DNA of 64,000 nt from Paenibacillus sp. KS-LC4 (GTDB lineage Bacteria > Bacillota > Bacilli > Paenibacillales > Paenibacillaceae). This document shows positions 16,160-25,768 of the stretch, piece by piece. The notes beneath the pieces are model-generated. The model saw only the letters and a program-made list of their open reading frames with translations. It searched no databases and was not told the origin of the DNA. A program made the position numbers and the translations under genes. Where the stretch lies: NCBI RefSeq assembly GCF_036894955.1, contig NZ_CP145905.1, positions 1,743,501 to 1,807,500 on the forward strand. Reading direction: 5' to 3'. Within the stretch, counting starts at the first letter, position 1. Each line of letters starts with the position of its first letter.

Positions 16160-17335
16160 ATGAAATGGTTCCATACCGCAGACTGGCATCTAGGCAAGCT
16201 GGTTCAAGGTGTTTATATGACAGAAGACCAGCGTTATGTGCTGGAGCAATTGATTGACGATATTGAACGCGAACGTCCAGATGCCGTCATTATTGCCGGT
16301 GATTTATATGATCGGGCCATTCCACCTATTGAGGCAGTAGAGCTGCTCGATGAGGTGTTGCAGCATATCGTTATTAAGCTTGAAACGCCAGTGCTGGCTG
16401 TGGCTGGCAATCACGACAGTCCGGATCGAATTGATTTTGGCACAGCGATGATGGCAAGCCGAGGGCTGCATATTGCCGGAAGAATGAAGCGGGAGCAGAA
16501 GCCGGTTGTGCTCCGCGATGAGCATGGCGAGGTGCATTTTCACCTCGTGCCTTATGCGGACCCTGCACATGTGCGTTATGCGCTCGACGATGAGAGCATT
16601 CGCACGCATGACGATGCGATGAAAGCTTTGACAGAGCGGCTGCAAGCTCAGCTTGATCCTGCTGCGCGACATGTTTTTATCGGCCATGCTTTTGTTACGG
16701 CAACCGGAGAGGCGGAGCCGAATACGAGCGATTCGGAGCGTCCGCTGGCGATTGGCGGGGCGGAGCATGTGCGTGCCAGTTATTTTTCGCCCTTTCATTA
16801 TACGGCGCTTGGCCACCTGCATCAGGCGCATTATGTTAGCGACGATAATATTAGATATGCGGGCTCTCCGCTTAAATATTCGGTTTCCGAGGAGCATCAC
16901 GCCAAAGGCTATTATGTAGTAGAAATGGAAGACAAAGGCGCAGTAACGGTAGAAAAGCGGCCATTCCAGCCGCTGCGCGATTTGCGCCGCGTTTCCGGAA
17001 CGATTGAAGAAATTGAACAGCATGCGAAAAGCGAGGATTATGTATTTGTTACGCTGCTGAATGAAAATCCAGTGCTGTTTCCGATGGAGAAGGTGCGTGC
17101 CATCTATCCAAATGCGCTGCATGTCGAGCGCAGGCCGGAGGCGGGACTGCTCGCAGATGCGGAGGCTTCTGCTGATCGAGAAATAGAGGCGGTTCGCCGC
17201 CGAGAGGCTGATCCGGTAGCGTTATTCGCTTCCTTTTATCAGGAGGTTAAGGGCAGTCCGCTCAGTGAAAGTAAAAAGCAGCGTTTCGCCGATGTCTTCG
17301 GGAAGCTTCTGCATGAGGAGGGAGGGGGCGCATGA
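16160..17335 (+). CDS. sbcD: exonuclease subunit SbcD
   Basis: A 391-residue Mre11-type nuclease subunit, partner of SbcC in the complex that cuts DNA hairpins and processes double-strand ends. Metal-binding motifs of the calcineurin-like phosphoesterase are all present: 'TADWHLGK' (Asp8, His10), 'IAGDLYDRAIPP' near 45, 'AVAGNHDSPDR' near 80, 'FIGHAFV' and 'ALGHLHQAHY'. The ATG is preceded by AAAGGGTG. Its stop overlaps the sbcC start (ATGA), as usual for this operon. Length is normal for the family. Confidence 0.96.
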   Translation: MKWFHTADWHLGKLVQGVYMTEDQRYVLEQLIDDIERERPDAVIIAGDLYDRAIPPIEAVELLDEVLQHIVIKLETPVLAVAGNHDSPDRIDFGTAMMASRGLHIAGRMKREQKPVVLRDEHGEVHFHLVPYADPAHVRYALDDESIRTHDDAMKALTERLQAQLDPAARHVFIGHAFVTATGEAEPNTSDSERPLAIGGAEHVRASYFSPFHYTALGHLHQAHYVSDDNIRYAGSPLKYSVSEEHHAKGYYVVEMEDKGAVTVEKRPFQPLRDLRRVSGTIEEIEQHAKSEDYVFVTLLNENPVLFPMEKVRAIYPNALHVERRPEAGLLADAEASADREIEAVRRREADPVALFASFYQEVKGSPLSESKKQRFADVFGKLLHEEGGGA

Positions 17336-20300
17336 GACCGCTCAAGTTAACGATGAACGCCTTCGGTCCATACCGGGATGCGGAAACGATTGATTTTGCT
17401 CAGCTGGACGAGCATCGGCTGTTCGTTATTTCCGGCAGCACAGGGGCGGGCAAAACCTCGATTTTTGATGCGATTTGCTTCGCGCTTTATGGCGCGGCCA
17501 GCGGGGAGGATCGCTCGGAGGCACGCATGCTGCGGAGTCATTTTGCCGGGGATGATACGCATACGTCGGTTGAATTTCATTTTGCAGTTGCGCAGCGGGA
17601 ATATCAGGTTTTTCGTCAGCTTCCGCATCGTAAAGGCTCGAACAAAAGCGAGACGGGCGGCAAGGCAGAGCTATATGAGCTTGTAGATGGACAAGCTGTG
17701 CCGCTTGTCGACCGTTTTCAAGTTCGTGACGTCGATGCAAAGCTGGAGTCGATCATAGGCCTTACGAAGGAGCAGTTTAATCAAATCGTGATGCTGCCGC
17801 AAGGAGAGTTTCGCAAGCTGCTCACCTCGGATACGGATAATAAAGAAGAGATTTTGCGGCGAATTTTTCGTACGGAGCTGTATGAGAAGCTGGAGCTTAA
17901 GTTTCAGCAGCAAAACCGCGAGCTGAATGAAACGCTTAAGGAAGCACGGCTGCGCAATGACATGTATATGAAGCAATCGGGCGATGCGCTTCCTCATCGC
18001 GAGGGAAGCTTAATGGCAGCGACGCTGAGCCAGGAGGTGTATAATGCGGCGCAGTTGCTTGCCAGCTTGGAGCAGGAGGCAGCTTATTATAGCGAGCTAG
18101 TGCAGCAAGGCGATATGCAGCGGCAGCAAATGGACGAGCAGCTGCTTGCACATGAAGAGAGGCTGCGCGCCGCGCTGGCGCTGAACGCGCGGTTTGAAGA
18201 GCTTGCGGGGGAGCGAAGCAAGCTTGCGCAGCTTGAGCTGGGCCGCGCCGCGCAGGAAGCGAAGGGGCGCGAGCTGCAATTGGCTGAGCGGGCTGCGCTG
18301 CTCACGCCTTATGAGGAGCAAGCGAGCCGCGCCGGCAAGGATGCGGAGGCGAAGCAGCAGATCAGCGCGGCGAAGCAGCAGGAGGCAGAGACTGCGAAGC
18401 AGGCGCATGCCGCGGCGTCGCAGCGGCATGCTAGCGAGGAGCAGCGTGAGCCAGAGCGGCGGGAGGCGGAGCGTGAGCTGAACCGGCTGGAGGAGCTGGC
18501 GCCAGTGGTGCAGCAGATGGGGGAGCAGCGGCAGGTCGTGACGGAGCTAAGGGCAAGGGCGAAGCAGGCCCAGATGCAGCTGGAACGGGAAGAGGCAGCT
18601 ATTGCGGCCGAGAAGGCAGCGAAGCAGCAAGGTGCTGCGCGGCTGAAGCTCATGGAGAGCGACGGCCAGCAGCTGCAAGCGAAGCAAGAACAGCTCAGGC
18701 GCGTTGAGCAGCAAGGCAAATACGTCTCCAAGCTAATCAAGCTGGAGCAGGAGCTGGCTGAGTTCAAGCGGTTGGAAGCGAGCCAGGATCAGGCGCTCTC
18801 CACCATTCGTGCCCGGCACGATCAGCTGGAGCAGCAATGGATTGAAGGCCAGGCAGGCTTGCTCGCCGCTCATTTGCATGACGGGAAGCCTTGTCCAGTA
18901 TGCGGCAGTGTCGAGCATCCCGGCAAAATACAAGCGGCTGCCGATGTGCCTTCACGAGAGCAGCTTGCCGAGGCAAAGGAGCAGCTTGCTGTCTGCGAGC
19001 GTGAGCTGAATGCGTCAAGGCTGCAAGTAGCGGCGGCCCGTTCCAGCTGGGAAAGCAGCGCCGCCGAGCTTGCGGAATACGGCGCCTCTGCTGAGCATCT
19101 CGCTATGCAGCAAGCTGACCTACGCACGCAATGGAAGCAGCTGAAGGAAGAGACGGAACGGCTGCAGCAGCAAAGCGAAGAAATGCGCGTGCTTAAAGAG
19201 CAGACGGAAAAACGGGAAGCGGAGCTTGAGCGGCTTATTCAGGTAAAAGAGCAGCGGCAAGCAGCGCATCAGCAAGTACAAATTGAGCTTGGTGCGAAGG
19301 AGTCGCTGCTCGCCAGAGAGCTGGAACGCATACCCGAATCGCTTCGCGAGCCCGAACAATTGCAGCAGGCGCTCGCTGCCCAGCAGATGAAAGTTCGTCA
19401 GGATGCAGATGCCTGGCAGACTGCTGTCAAGCAGCTGCAGCAAGCCCAGCTTAGGTTGGCGGAGGCTTCCGTCCATGCCTTGCAGGCTAGCGAACAATAT
19501 GAAGAAGCACAGCGAAACAGGGAGGAAGCTGAGAAGAGGCTGCTGAGCGAGCTGAAGGCTGCGGCATTCGATTCATTGGAGGCTTATCGCGCCGCCGTGA
19601 AAACGCCGCAGGAGCGGCAAGCGCTCAAGGAGCAACTGGACGCTTATAAATCTGCGGTTCAGGCGCTGACGAGCCGCGTAACAGATATGCAGCTGGAGCT
19701 TGCTGGAAAGCAGCCTACGGATATGCAGGAGCTGCATGCAGCGGGCGCCGAGCTTAAGCAGCAGTTGGGGACGATTGTCGCTGCACTGCAAACCGCTGCG
19801 CGTTATGGAGAAGAGGCCGTTCGGCTGATTCGCCAGCTCACAGCGACGAGCGAGCGTGTGAAGCAGCTCGAGGCGGAGCTGGAGCAGGTGCTCGACATTT
19901 ATCAAATGCTTAAAGGAGACAATGCGCTTAAAATTTCCTTTGAACGTTATATATTGATTGAGTTTTTGGAGCAAATTTTGCAGGCGGCAAATGTGCGTCT
20001 GCAGCGGCTTTCAGGCGGGCAGTTTATGCTGCAGCGCAGCGATCGTTTGGAGGTCAGAGGGAAGCAAAGCGGTCTAGGCCTAGACGTGTATGATGCGTAT
20101 ACAGGACAAAATCGCGATGTGAAAACGATGTCCGGCGGGGAAAAATTTAATGCGTCTCTCTGCCTTGCTTTAGGAATGACCGATGTGATACAGGCGCATC
20201 AAGGCGGAATTTCCATTGAGATGATGTTTATTGACGAAGGGTTTGGCTCCCTGGATGAGGAGGCGCTGAACAAGGCGATTGAGGCTTTGGTTGATTTGCA

Positions 20301-20424
20301 GCGCGCCGGCCGCATGATTGGCGTCATTTCACATGTGCAGGAGCTCAAGCAGGCTTTTCCCGCTTGCCTTGAAGTTCATAAGACAAAGGAAGGCTACAGC
20401 CGCACGGCTGTAACGGTTCGTTAA
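17332..20424 (+). CDS. sbcC: exonuclease subunit SbcC
   Basis: A 1030-residue Rad50-like ATPase. Walker A 'SGSTGAGKTS' is near residue 35 and Q-loop region 'VMLPQGEFRKLL' near 148; two long Gln/Glu/Ala-rich coiled-coil arms run from about 180 to 500 and 540 to 860; the zinc hook 'CPVCGS' is near 522; the signature 'KTMSGGEKFNASL' is near 933 and Walker B 'MFIDEGFGSLDEEAL' near 965. With SbcD it forms the ATP-dependent nuclease acting on hairpins and blocked ends. The coiled-coil DNA is GC-rich and gives many long antisense frames that are not genes. Confidence 0.96.
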   Translation: MRPLKLTMNAFGPYRDAETIDFAQLDEHRLFVISGSTGAGKTSIFDAICFALYGAASGEDRSEARMLRSHFAGDDTHTSVEFHFAVAQREYQVFRQLPHRKGSNKSETGGKAELYELVDGQAVPLVDRFQVRDVDAKLESIIGLTKEQFNQIVMLPQGEFRKLLTSDTDNKEEILRRIFRTELYEKLELKFQQQNRELNETLKEARLRNDMYMKQSGDALPHREGSLMAATLSQEVYNAAQLLASLEQEAAYYSELVQQGDMQRQQMDEQLLAHEERLRAALALNARFEELAGERSKLAQLELGRAAQEAKGRELQLAERAALLTPYEEQASRAGKDAEAKQQISAAKQQEAETAKQAHAAASQRHASEEQREPERREAERELNRLEELAPVVQQMGEQRQVVTELRARAKQAQMQLEREEAAIAAEKAAKQQGAARLKLMESDGQQLQAKQEQLRRVEQQGKYVSKLIKLEQELAEFKRLEASQDQALSTIRARHDQLEQQWIEGQAGLLAAHLHDGKPCPVCGSVEHPGKIQAAADVPSREQLAEAKEQLAVCERELNASRLQVAAARSSWESSAAELAEYGASAEHLAMQQADLRTQWKQLKEETERLQQQSEEMRVLKEQTEKREAELERLIQVKEQRQAAHQQVQIELGAKESLLARELERIPESLREPEQLQQALAAQQMKVRQDADAWQTAVKQLQQAQLRLAEASVHALQASEQYEEAQRNREEAEKRLLSELKAAAFDSLEAYRAAVKTPQERQALKEQLDAYKSAVQALTSRVTDMQLELAGKQPTDMQELHAAGAELKQQLGTIVAALQTAARYGEEAVRLIRQLTATSERVKQLEAELEQVLDIYQMLKGDNALKISFERYILIEFLEQILQAANVRLQRLSGGQFMLQRSDRLEVRGKQSGLGLDVYDAYTGQNRDVKTMSGGEKFNASLCLALGMTDVIQAHQGGISIEMMFIDEGFGSLDEEALNKAIEALVDLQRAGRMIGVISHVQELKQAFPACLEVHKTKEGYSRTAVTVR

Positions 20425-20430
20425 TAGAAA

Positions 20431-20466
20431 AAGGCAGGAAACAACGCGAACGCTGCTTCCTGCCTA
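20431..20466. terminator. terminator between convergent genes
   Basis: AGGCAGGAA and TTCCTGCCT form a 9-bp stem. The A-run on its left makes a T-run for minus-strand transcripts, so it mainly serves the minus-strand gene ending at 20479. Confidence 0.75.
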
Positions 20467-20478
20467 GCTTTCTGAATA

Positions 20479-21018
20479 TTAGTAGCCGGATAATGCGCTT
20501 GCTCCAGCAGAGATTACAGCAATGGAAAAAATAAAAAAGACGACAGTGCCCATTACGCCAAGTCCGTTCAGAATAATTCCGATAACCGCAAAAACCTTGC
20601 GGCGCTGCTTGGAGCATGCGCCAATAATACCAAGAATAAGGCCGACAAACGTAATGCCGACGCTGACGACAACCGCTACAATTGATGCCATAAAGGAGCC
20701 GACGCCTCCCCTAAACATGTCCTCAAGGTAGGAGGGATCTTCAAGCAGGTACTCATTTCCTGTAGAAATGTAACTGCCAATGGCCGTGAAAAACAGGATG
20801 ATGCTAATAACGCCTATAAAAATAGAAGCAATGGCCATAATGAAGGAAGCAATGCCAAGGCCTGAATGCTTTAGCGGCTGGCTCGGCTGATAAGGTGTAG
20901 GATCGGAAAAGCCTGTTGATGGTGCAGATCCGTAAGGATTATAATCCGGTGTCTGAGTCTGGTCGTTATCCGATTTTGTAAATGAAATCGGTGTGGAATG
21001 GTTTTTATTATCTTCCAT
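20479..21018 (-). CDS. DUF4190-type membrane protein
   Basis: A 179-residue integral membrane protein. The first 55 residues are a cytoplasmic Asn/Pro/Ser/Tyr-rich arm; then come hydrophobic segments at about 58-85, 110-135 and 145-175, including 'GLGIASFIMAIASIFIGVIS' and, after the charged turn 'CSKQRRK', a final hairpin. That pattern, with 'GLGI' at the first helix and a small loop before the last pair, fits DUF4190. No enzymatic function is visible. It starts at an ATG with GGAGGAGA upstream and stands alone between convergent and divergent neighbours. Confidence 0.75.
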   Translation of the reverse strand: MEDNKNHSTPISFTKSDNDQTQTPDYNPYGSAPSTGFSDPTPYQPSQPLKHSGLGIASFIMAIASIFIGVISIILFFTAIGSYISTGNEYLLEDPSYLEDMFRGGVGSFMASIVAVVVSVGITFVGLILGIIGACSKQRRKVFAVIGIILNGLGVMGTVVFFIFSIAVISAGASALSGY

Positions 21019-21104
21019 TAAGGTGTTCTCCTCCAGTTATATGTAAGTCGTATTAACACACAATTACAGTAAATTATACTCAATCCTGAAAGGAATGAAA
21101 ACGG

Positions 21105-21491
21105 ATGTTCCAAAAATATTTTACAATCGGTGCGATTGGTGCCGCTATTGCCGTAGGATTAGGGGCCTTTGGCGCTCATACTTTAAAGGAAATATTACCA
21201 GCTGATTTGCTCGCTATTTTTGAAACGGGTGTGCGTTATCATATGTATCATTCGCTTGGCCTAATGCTGGTCGCTCTGCTTGCGGATCGCTTGGGCGAGA
21301 GCAAATGGCTGCTTTCCGGAGCAAGGCTGCTGCTTGCGGGCATCGTTATTTTCAGCGGCAGTCTCTACATCCTTGCAATAAGTGATATTCGCGTGCTGGG
21401 AGCTATTACACCAATTGGCGGCGTAGCTTTTCTTGCTGGCTGGGTTTGCGTCATCGTTGCGACACTAAAGTCTCGAAAAAAAGCCGTTTGA
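21105..21491 (+). CDS. DUF423 membrane protein (YwdK-like)
   Basis: A 128-residue protein with four predicted membrane helices. The family marks are 'GAIGAAIAVGLGAFGAHTLK' at the N-terminus, 'FETGVRYHMYHSLGLMLVAL' in the second helix, 'FSGSLYILAI' and 'ITPIGGVAFLAGW'. DUF423 proteins are widespread and uncharacterised. The ribosome site is AAGGA seven or so bases upstream. Length is normal. Confidence 0.9.
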   Translation: MFQKYFTIGAIGAAIAVGLGAFGAHTLKEILPADLLAIFETGVRYHMYHSLGLMLVALLADRLGESKWLLSGARLLLAGIVIFSGSLYILAISDIRVLGAITPIGGVAFLAGWVCVIVATLKSRKKAV

Positions 21492-21579
21492 TTTGCATAA
21501 AATTTCTATGCCGAAACGGCGGTTTCGATTATAATAAGTCTAACCTTATTGGATTCGAACGTAGGAAGGAAGGTAGTGC

Positions 21580-23493
21580 GTGACGAAACGAGTGTTTGGT
21601 CGGCCTGATAGACCGCCACGTGACGCGCTTACACAATGGTTGTCCAAGTTGTGGAATCCGTGGCTGCAAGGCAGCTTGCTGCTCATTATCGTAGGAGTAT
21701 GGGGGGCAGCGATGATTGTACCAGCAATACCTTCGCTTTTTATTTGGCTGGCTTCTTGTTTGACTGTGGTATTTGTTATAGGAAGCTTCGTCCTGATGGT
21801 CAGGCAGACCAAGACTTCAAATCCGCGTAGCTATCATAAACCAATGGGTGAGGCGCTGCTTCGCTCGGAAGCGGTCCCGCTGGCTATAATCGACCCGCAA
21901 GGCGTTATAATCGAGCTGAATGAAGGCACAGAGCGTGCTTTTGGCTATGAACGCGTGGAATTAATGGGAAATTGGCTGGCCTCTTTCGTAGATGCAGGCA
22001 GCCGCGATGCCTTACATACGATGCTGGAGCATTCACTTACCGGTTGTTCAAAGCAGGGAAACATTCATATTATACATCGGTCAGGCTATCCGCTTGAGCT
22101 GCATCTCGTATGCTCCCCAATGGTGCAGAATGAGAAGGTCATCGGAACGCTTGTGGTAAGCCATGACTTAAGTGATCGCAAGCGCAATGTGGAGCGAATT
22201 CGTTATATGGCCTACTACGATGATAGAACAGGATTGCCGAATCGAACGCTTTTTCAAAGGAGTTTGAATGAAAGCCTTGCTTTTGCCCACGATCATAACC
22301 AGCTTGTAGGGCTGTGTTACATGGACTTGGACCGCTTTAAGCTCGTCAACACCTCCTTCGGCCGCGAATTTGGCGATATGCTGCTTATGCAGGTGGCAGA
22401 GCGCTTTACAAGCGTTATGAACGAGCAGGATTTTGCCGCCAGGATGGAAGGCGATGAGTTCGCTCTGCTATTTAAAAATTTGGAGTCGGAGGAGCAGCTT
22501 CTAAGTCGTGCCCGCACGGTGCTAAAGGCGATTGAAGAGCCTTTCGAGCTTAAAGGCTTTCCGATTCAAATTACAGCAAGCATAGGTGCGGTCACGAGCC
22601 GTCTGGTCGAGGATGACGGTTATGTGCTGCTTAATAAAGCGGATATGGCATTAATGAAGGTGAAGCAGAATGGCAGAAACGATGCGCTGCTGTATTCCGA
22701 AAGCTGGAGCAATTATTCATTTGAGCATTTGTCGATGCAGCATGAAATGTATCGTGCCATTCAGCGCAAGGAGTTCATTTTATACTATCAGCCGCAATAT
22801 GATATGATTTCTGGCGGTATGATCGGCGTCGAGGCGCTGGTGCGCTGGAAGCATCCGATTCGAGGAATGATCCCTCCGGGCGATTTTATTCCTTTGGCTG
22901 AGGAAAGCGGCATGATCGTGCAAATTGGCGATTGGGTGCTGGAAGAGGCTTGCCGCCAAAATAAATACTGGCAGGAATCAGGCTTGCCGCCTATGCCGGT
23001 TTCGGTTAACCTCTCCATTAGGCAGTTTGTTCAGCATGATTTGGCGAGCAAGGTGGCAGACGTTTTGGCCCGTACCGGTCTTGAATCGCAATATTTGGAT
23101 TTAGAAATTACAGAGTCGATGACGATGGATGTGAACCATGTGTCGCGCTGCCTGCTGGATTTGACGGCGCTTGGCGTTGGCATAAGCATCGACGATTTTG
23201 GCACAGGCTACAGCTCTTTTCATTATTTGAAAAATTTCCCGATCGACCGGCTCAAAATTGACCGTTCCTTCGTCCGTGACATTCAGCAGGACCCAAGCGA
23301 TGCGGAAATTGTAGCAGCTATTATTGCTATGGCACATAATCTTAATATTCAGGTCATTGCAGAGGGCGTGGAGACGCAGGAGCAAATTGAATTTTTACGC
23401 AAGCATAACTGCGACGAAATGCAGGGGTATTTCTGGAGTGCGCCAGTCCCAAGCGACAATATAGAGCAAATGCTGGGCGGCGATTACATGTAG
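21580..23493 (+). CDS. PAS-GGDEF-EAL cyclic-di-GMP turnover protein
   Basis: A 637-residue membrane protein. Two helices (about residues 28-75) are followed by a PAS domain (90-200), a GGDEF domain (205-370) and an EAL domain (385-635). The EAL site looks complete: 'GVEALVRW', 'VNLSIRQF', 'LEITESM', 'IDDFGTGYSSF', 'DRLKIDRSF', 'IAEGVETQEQ', so c-di-GMP hydrolysis is likely. The cyclase signature reads 'RMEGDEF', with the first Gly replaced by Glu, so cyclase activity is uncertain and the domain may be regulatory. The GTG start follows AAGGAAGG. Two HD-GYP genes lie 12-16 kb downstream. Confidence 0.93.
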   Translation: MTKRVFGRPDRPPRDALTQWLSKLWNPWLQGSLLLIIVGVWGAAMIVPAIPSLFIWLASCLTVVFVIGSFVLMVRQTKTSNPRSYHKPMGEALLRSEAVPLAIIDPQGVIIELNEGTERAFGYERVELMGNWLASFVDAGSRDALHTMLEHSLTGCSKQGNIHIIHRSGYPLELHLVCSPMVQNEKVIGTLVVSHDLSDRKRNVERIRYMAYYDDRTGLPNRTLFQRSLNESLAFAHDHNQLVGLCYMDLDRFKLVNTSFGREFGDMLLMQVAERFTSVMNEQDFAARMEGDEFALLFKNLESEEQLLSRARTVLKAIEEPFELKGFPIQITASIGAVTSRLVEDDGYVLLNKADMALMKVKQNGRNDALLYSESWSNYSFEHLSMQHEMYRAIQRKEFILYYQPQYDMISGGMIGVEALVRWKHPIRGMIPPGDFIPLAEESGMIVQIGDWVLEEACRQNKYWQESGLPPMPVSVNLSIRQFVQHDLASKVADVLARTGLESQYLDLEITESMTMDVNHVSRCLLDLTALGVGISIDDFGTGYSSFHYLKNFPIDRLKIDRSFVRDIQQDPSDAEIVAAIIAMAHNLNIQVIAEGVETQEQIEFLRKHNCDEMQGYFWSAPVPSDNIEQMLGGDYM

Positions 23494-23551
23494 AAAAAAG
23501 GTCTGTTTGAATGACTGGGAATGCACCCGGCTCATTCAAACGGACCTTTTC
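23494..23551. terminator. bidirectional terminator
   Basis: A long stem formed by AAAAGGTCTGTTTGAATGA and TCATTCAAACGGACCTTTT, flanked by A's and T's. It separates the convergent PAS-GGDEF-EAL gene and the minus-strand hypothetical gene. Confidence 0.9.
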
Positions 23552-23571
23552 AATTTGTGCAGCTTCATAAA

Positions 23572-24132
23572 TCAGGTCGTATAATCTTCTATTTCATTAA
23601 GCTTGAAGGTGTAGACTTGCTTCTCATCTACGTGGTAGACCGTAATCATGCTCGTTGCATCATCCACATTTAAAATTCGGCATGGAATGCTGAGCGTAAT
23701 GCCAAGCCCCTTGTTTACAATAAGACGAATGAGAGTGTTGCTTTTCATAAATCTGCGAATGTCTGCAAATCCGTCATAAGGATCGGAGAGTGAAGGCTCA
23801 ACAACCTTAGGCTTAGCGGCCTTAACAGATGGTACGTCTTTTTCTTTGACGGACTGTGGAGACTTGCTATTAGCGGAAGATTTATTGCTTTGCGCTTGTT
23901 TTTCATTTTGCGCAGGCGCTTTCTTATCGATTTGCATAGGAACCTGAACAGCAGCATCAGCTTTGCGTTGATCAATAACTTGTCCCAGATGAACACCTGA
24001 TAAAATTCGATAATCCACAAATCCGCCAGCATTTAAGGCATGAATGACCTGCTCCAAGGCAGCAGCGTTGCTAACGTTCTCTACTAGCAATTCTACCTGG
24101 AGTACGTATGACTGTTTTTGTGTATTTTCCAT
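23572..24132 (-). CDS. hypothetical protein with Lys/Ser/Gln linker
   Basis: A 186-residue cytoplasmic protein that I do not recognise. Residues 8-50 look like a small alpha/beta domain ('VLQVELLVENVSNAAALEQV'); residues 62-110 are a low-complexity Lys/Ser/Gln/Ala linker; residues 115-186 are a second beta-rich domain ending 'VDEKQVYTFKLNEIEDY'. The ATG has a GGAGG-type site upstream. It is followed by a bidirectional terminator and is divergent from yunC. Two folded ends joined by a flexible linker suggest an adaptor, but this is only a guess. Confidence 0.7.
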   Translation of the reverse strand: MENTQKQSYVLQVELLVENVSNAAALEQVIHALNAGGFVDYRILSGVHLGQVIDQRKADAAVQVPMQIDKKAPAQNEKQAQSNKSSANSKSPQSVKEKDVPSVKAAKPKVVEPSLSDPYDGFADIRRFMKSNTLIRLIVNKGLGITLSIPCRILNVDDATSMITVYHVDEKQVYTFKLNEIEDYTT

Positions 24133-24306
24133 CTGCTCTATAGTTCCTCCGACCTAATGTTAATTTTTGCATAACTACTATACCATTAATCAGATTGGAT
24201 ATATAGTGCTAAATTTTGTTAATCGTCCAATTCGGTAAAAACTTTTTTGCATATAATGCTTTGGCAGCTTTGGCAGCTAATTGATGGCAAAGGAGGTGAG
24301 CATATA

Positions 24307-24612
24307 ATGATGCGAATGGTTCCTGCCACACTGCAAAATGGGCTGACCGTGATAGGTATTGAGGTAAAGCTTCCTAAGACGACATTGCTTGCTTGGACGA
24401 CGGATAAAGGATATATCATGTGCGGTGCGCTTGATGTTGGCTTACTGAATGAACGATTGCATGATCGTGGGATTATCGCTGGAAGAGCCGTTGGCGTACG
24501 CACATTAGAGGAGCTGCTTGTTGCACCTTTGGAATCGGTCACGACAACAGCGGAAGGTATGGGAATTCATGTTGGAATGAAAGGAACAGATGCTCTTACC
24601 TTAATGGCATAA
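24307..24612 (+). CDS. yunC: YunC family protein (DUF1805)
   Basis: A protein of about 101 residues of the DUF1805/YunC family, marked by 'GLTVIGIEVKLPKTTLLAW', 'GYIMCGALDVGLLNERL' and 'AGRAVGVRTLEELLVAPL'. Its biochemical role is unknown. The first of two adjacent ATGs, at 24307, is chosen because AAAGGAGG lies about ten bases upstream; an earlier in-frame ATG at 24247 precedes that ribosome site. In B. subtilis yunC sits beside yunD; here a yunD-like gene is 11 kb away at 35.6 kb. Confidence 0.9.
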   Translation: MMRMVPATLQNGLTVIGIEVKLPKTTLLAWTTDKGYIMCGALDVGLLNERLHDRGIIAGRAVGVRTLEELLVAPLESVTTTAEGMGIHVGMKGTDALTLMA

Positions 24613-24616
24613 TTTA

Positions 24617-24670
24617 AAAGAGCCTGTATCCTTATCTTTTGAAAAAATGGGATATAGGCTCTTGATTTTT
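24617..24670. terminator. bidirectional terminator
   Basis: AAGAGCCTGTATCC pairs with GGATATAGGCTCTT across a 17-base loop, followed by GATTTTTATTT. It lies between convergent yunC and mtnA. Confidence 0.85.
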
Positions 24671-24672
24671 AT

Positions 24673-25728
24673 TTATTGGTTAAAAAGCTTTTTGAGATTG
24701 ACATCATAAGGAGCTTGGACGATGCCTTTCTCCGTAATAATAGCTGTGACAAATTCATTCGGTGTAATATCGAAGGCTGGGTTGTAAACTTTCACCCCTT
24801 GCGGTGCTGTGCGTTTGCCAAACCCTTCGGTAATTTCCTCGGCGCTGCGCTCCTCAATCGGAATTTCTGCGCCAGTCGGCGTATTAAGGTCAATCGTGGA
24901 CAATGGGCATGCTACATATACGGGAATGCCATGAGCCTTGGCAAGGACGGCAACGCTATAGGTGCCGATTTTGTTGGCGACATCTCCATTAGCGGCTACG
25001 CGGTCCGTACCAACAATGACAGCCTGAATCCAGCCTTTGGACATGACCATGCCTGCCATATTATCACAAATCAAAGTGACATCGACGCCAGCCTGCTGCA
25101 GCTCAAAGGCGGTTAGTCTAGCGCCTTGCAGTACAGGACGAGTCTCATCAGCGAATACACGCAGCGATATGCCGCGCTCAAGCGCAAGATAGAACGGCGC
25201 CAGTGCTGTACCGTATTTAGCAGTTGCAAGTCCGCCAGCGTTGCAGTGTGTGAGCACCCCCATGCCATCTTCAAACAAAGTGAGCGCATGCTCGCCGATT
25301 AAACGGTTGGTTTCTTCATCTTCACTGTGAATGGCGAGCGCTTCATTTAGCAGAGCCTGCTTCACTTCTTCAAGTGATAAATCGGTTGCAGCAAGCTGCT
25401 CTGCACAGGCCTTCATACGATCAAGAGCCCAGAATAAGTTGACAGCGGTCGGCCGTGAGGTGGCCAAATATTCAGCCTGGTTCAGTGCCTCTTCAAGCCA
25501 GCGCTTAAGGGTCGTTTCATTTCGGCTGCCAAGCACGACGCCATATGCAGCCGAAATGCCGATTGCAGGGGCACCTCTCACCTTCAAATGGCGAATCGCT
25601 TCCCATACATCCTCCGAAGTAACAAGCGGCAAGTATACGATTTCTTCAGGCAAAAGCCGTTGATCCAGCAAATCCAGACGGTCTTCCGCCCAAATCAAGG
25701 ATTGTAGTGGGGTATTCTGGCTAGTCAT
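24673..25728 (-). CDS. mtnA: methylthioribose-1-phosphate isomerase
   Basis: A 351-residue enzyme of the eIF2B-related family that converts 5-methylthioribose-1-phosphate to 5-methylthioribulose-1-phosphate in methionine salvage. Motifs include '[16 protein letters not shown]', 'NLFWALDRM', '[19 protein letters not shown]' (catalytic Cys), '[11 protein letters not shown]' and '[20 protein letters not shown]' (catalytic Asp). The ATG at 25728 is chosen because AAAGGAA lies about eight bases upstream; a longer frame reaches 25806 but overlaps mtnK and lacks a ribosome site. It follows mtnK by 40 bases, so they form an mtnKA operon. Confidence 0.95.
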   Translation of the reverse strand: MTSQNTPLQSLIWAEDRLDLLDQRLLPEEIVYLPLVTSEDVWEAIRHLKVRGAPAIGISAAYGVVLGSRNETTLKRWLEEALNQAEYLATSRPTAVNLFWALDRMKACAEQLAATDLSLEEVKQALLNEALAIHSEDEETNRLIGEHALTLFEDGMGVLTHCNAGGLATAKYGTALAPFYLALERGISLRVFADETRPVLQGARLTAFELQQAGVDVTLICDNMAGMVMSKGWIQAVIVGTDRVAANGDVANKIGTYSVAVLAKAHGIPVYVACPLSTIDLNTPTGAEIPIEERSAEEITEGFGKRTAPQGVKVYNPAFDITPNEFVTAIITEKGIVQAPYDVNLKKLFNQ

Positions 25729-25768
25729 TTTGCAAATTCCTTTCTTCTCGAAACATAAGGATGTATTT

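Noticed and set aside
18087..18767. Several long minus-strand frames inside sbcC
   Set aside because: Ser/Cys/Ala-rich shadows of the coiled-coil region, opposite a clear gene.
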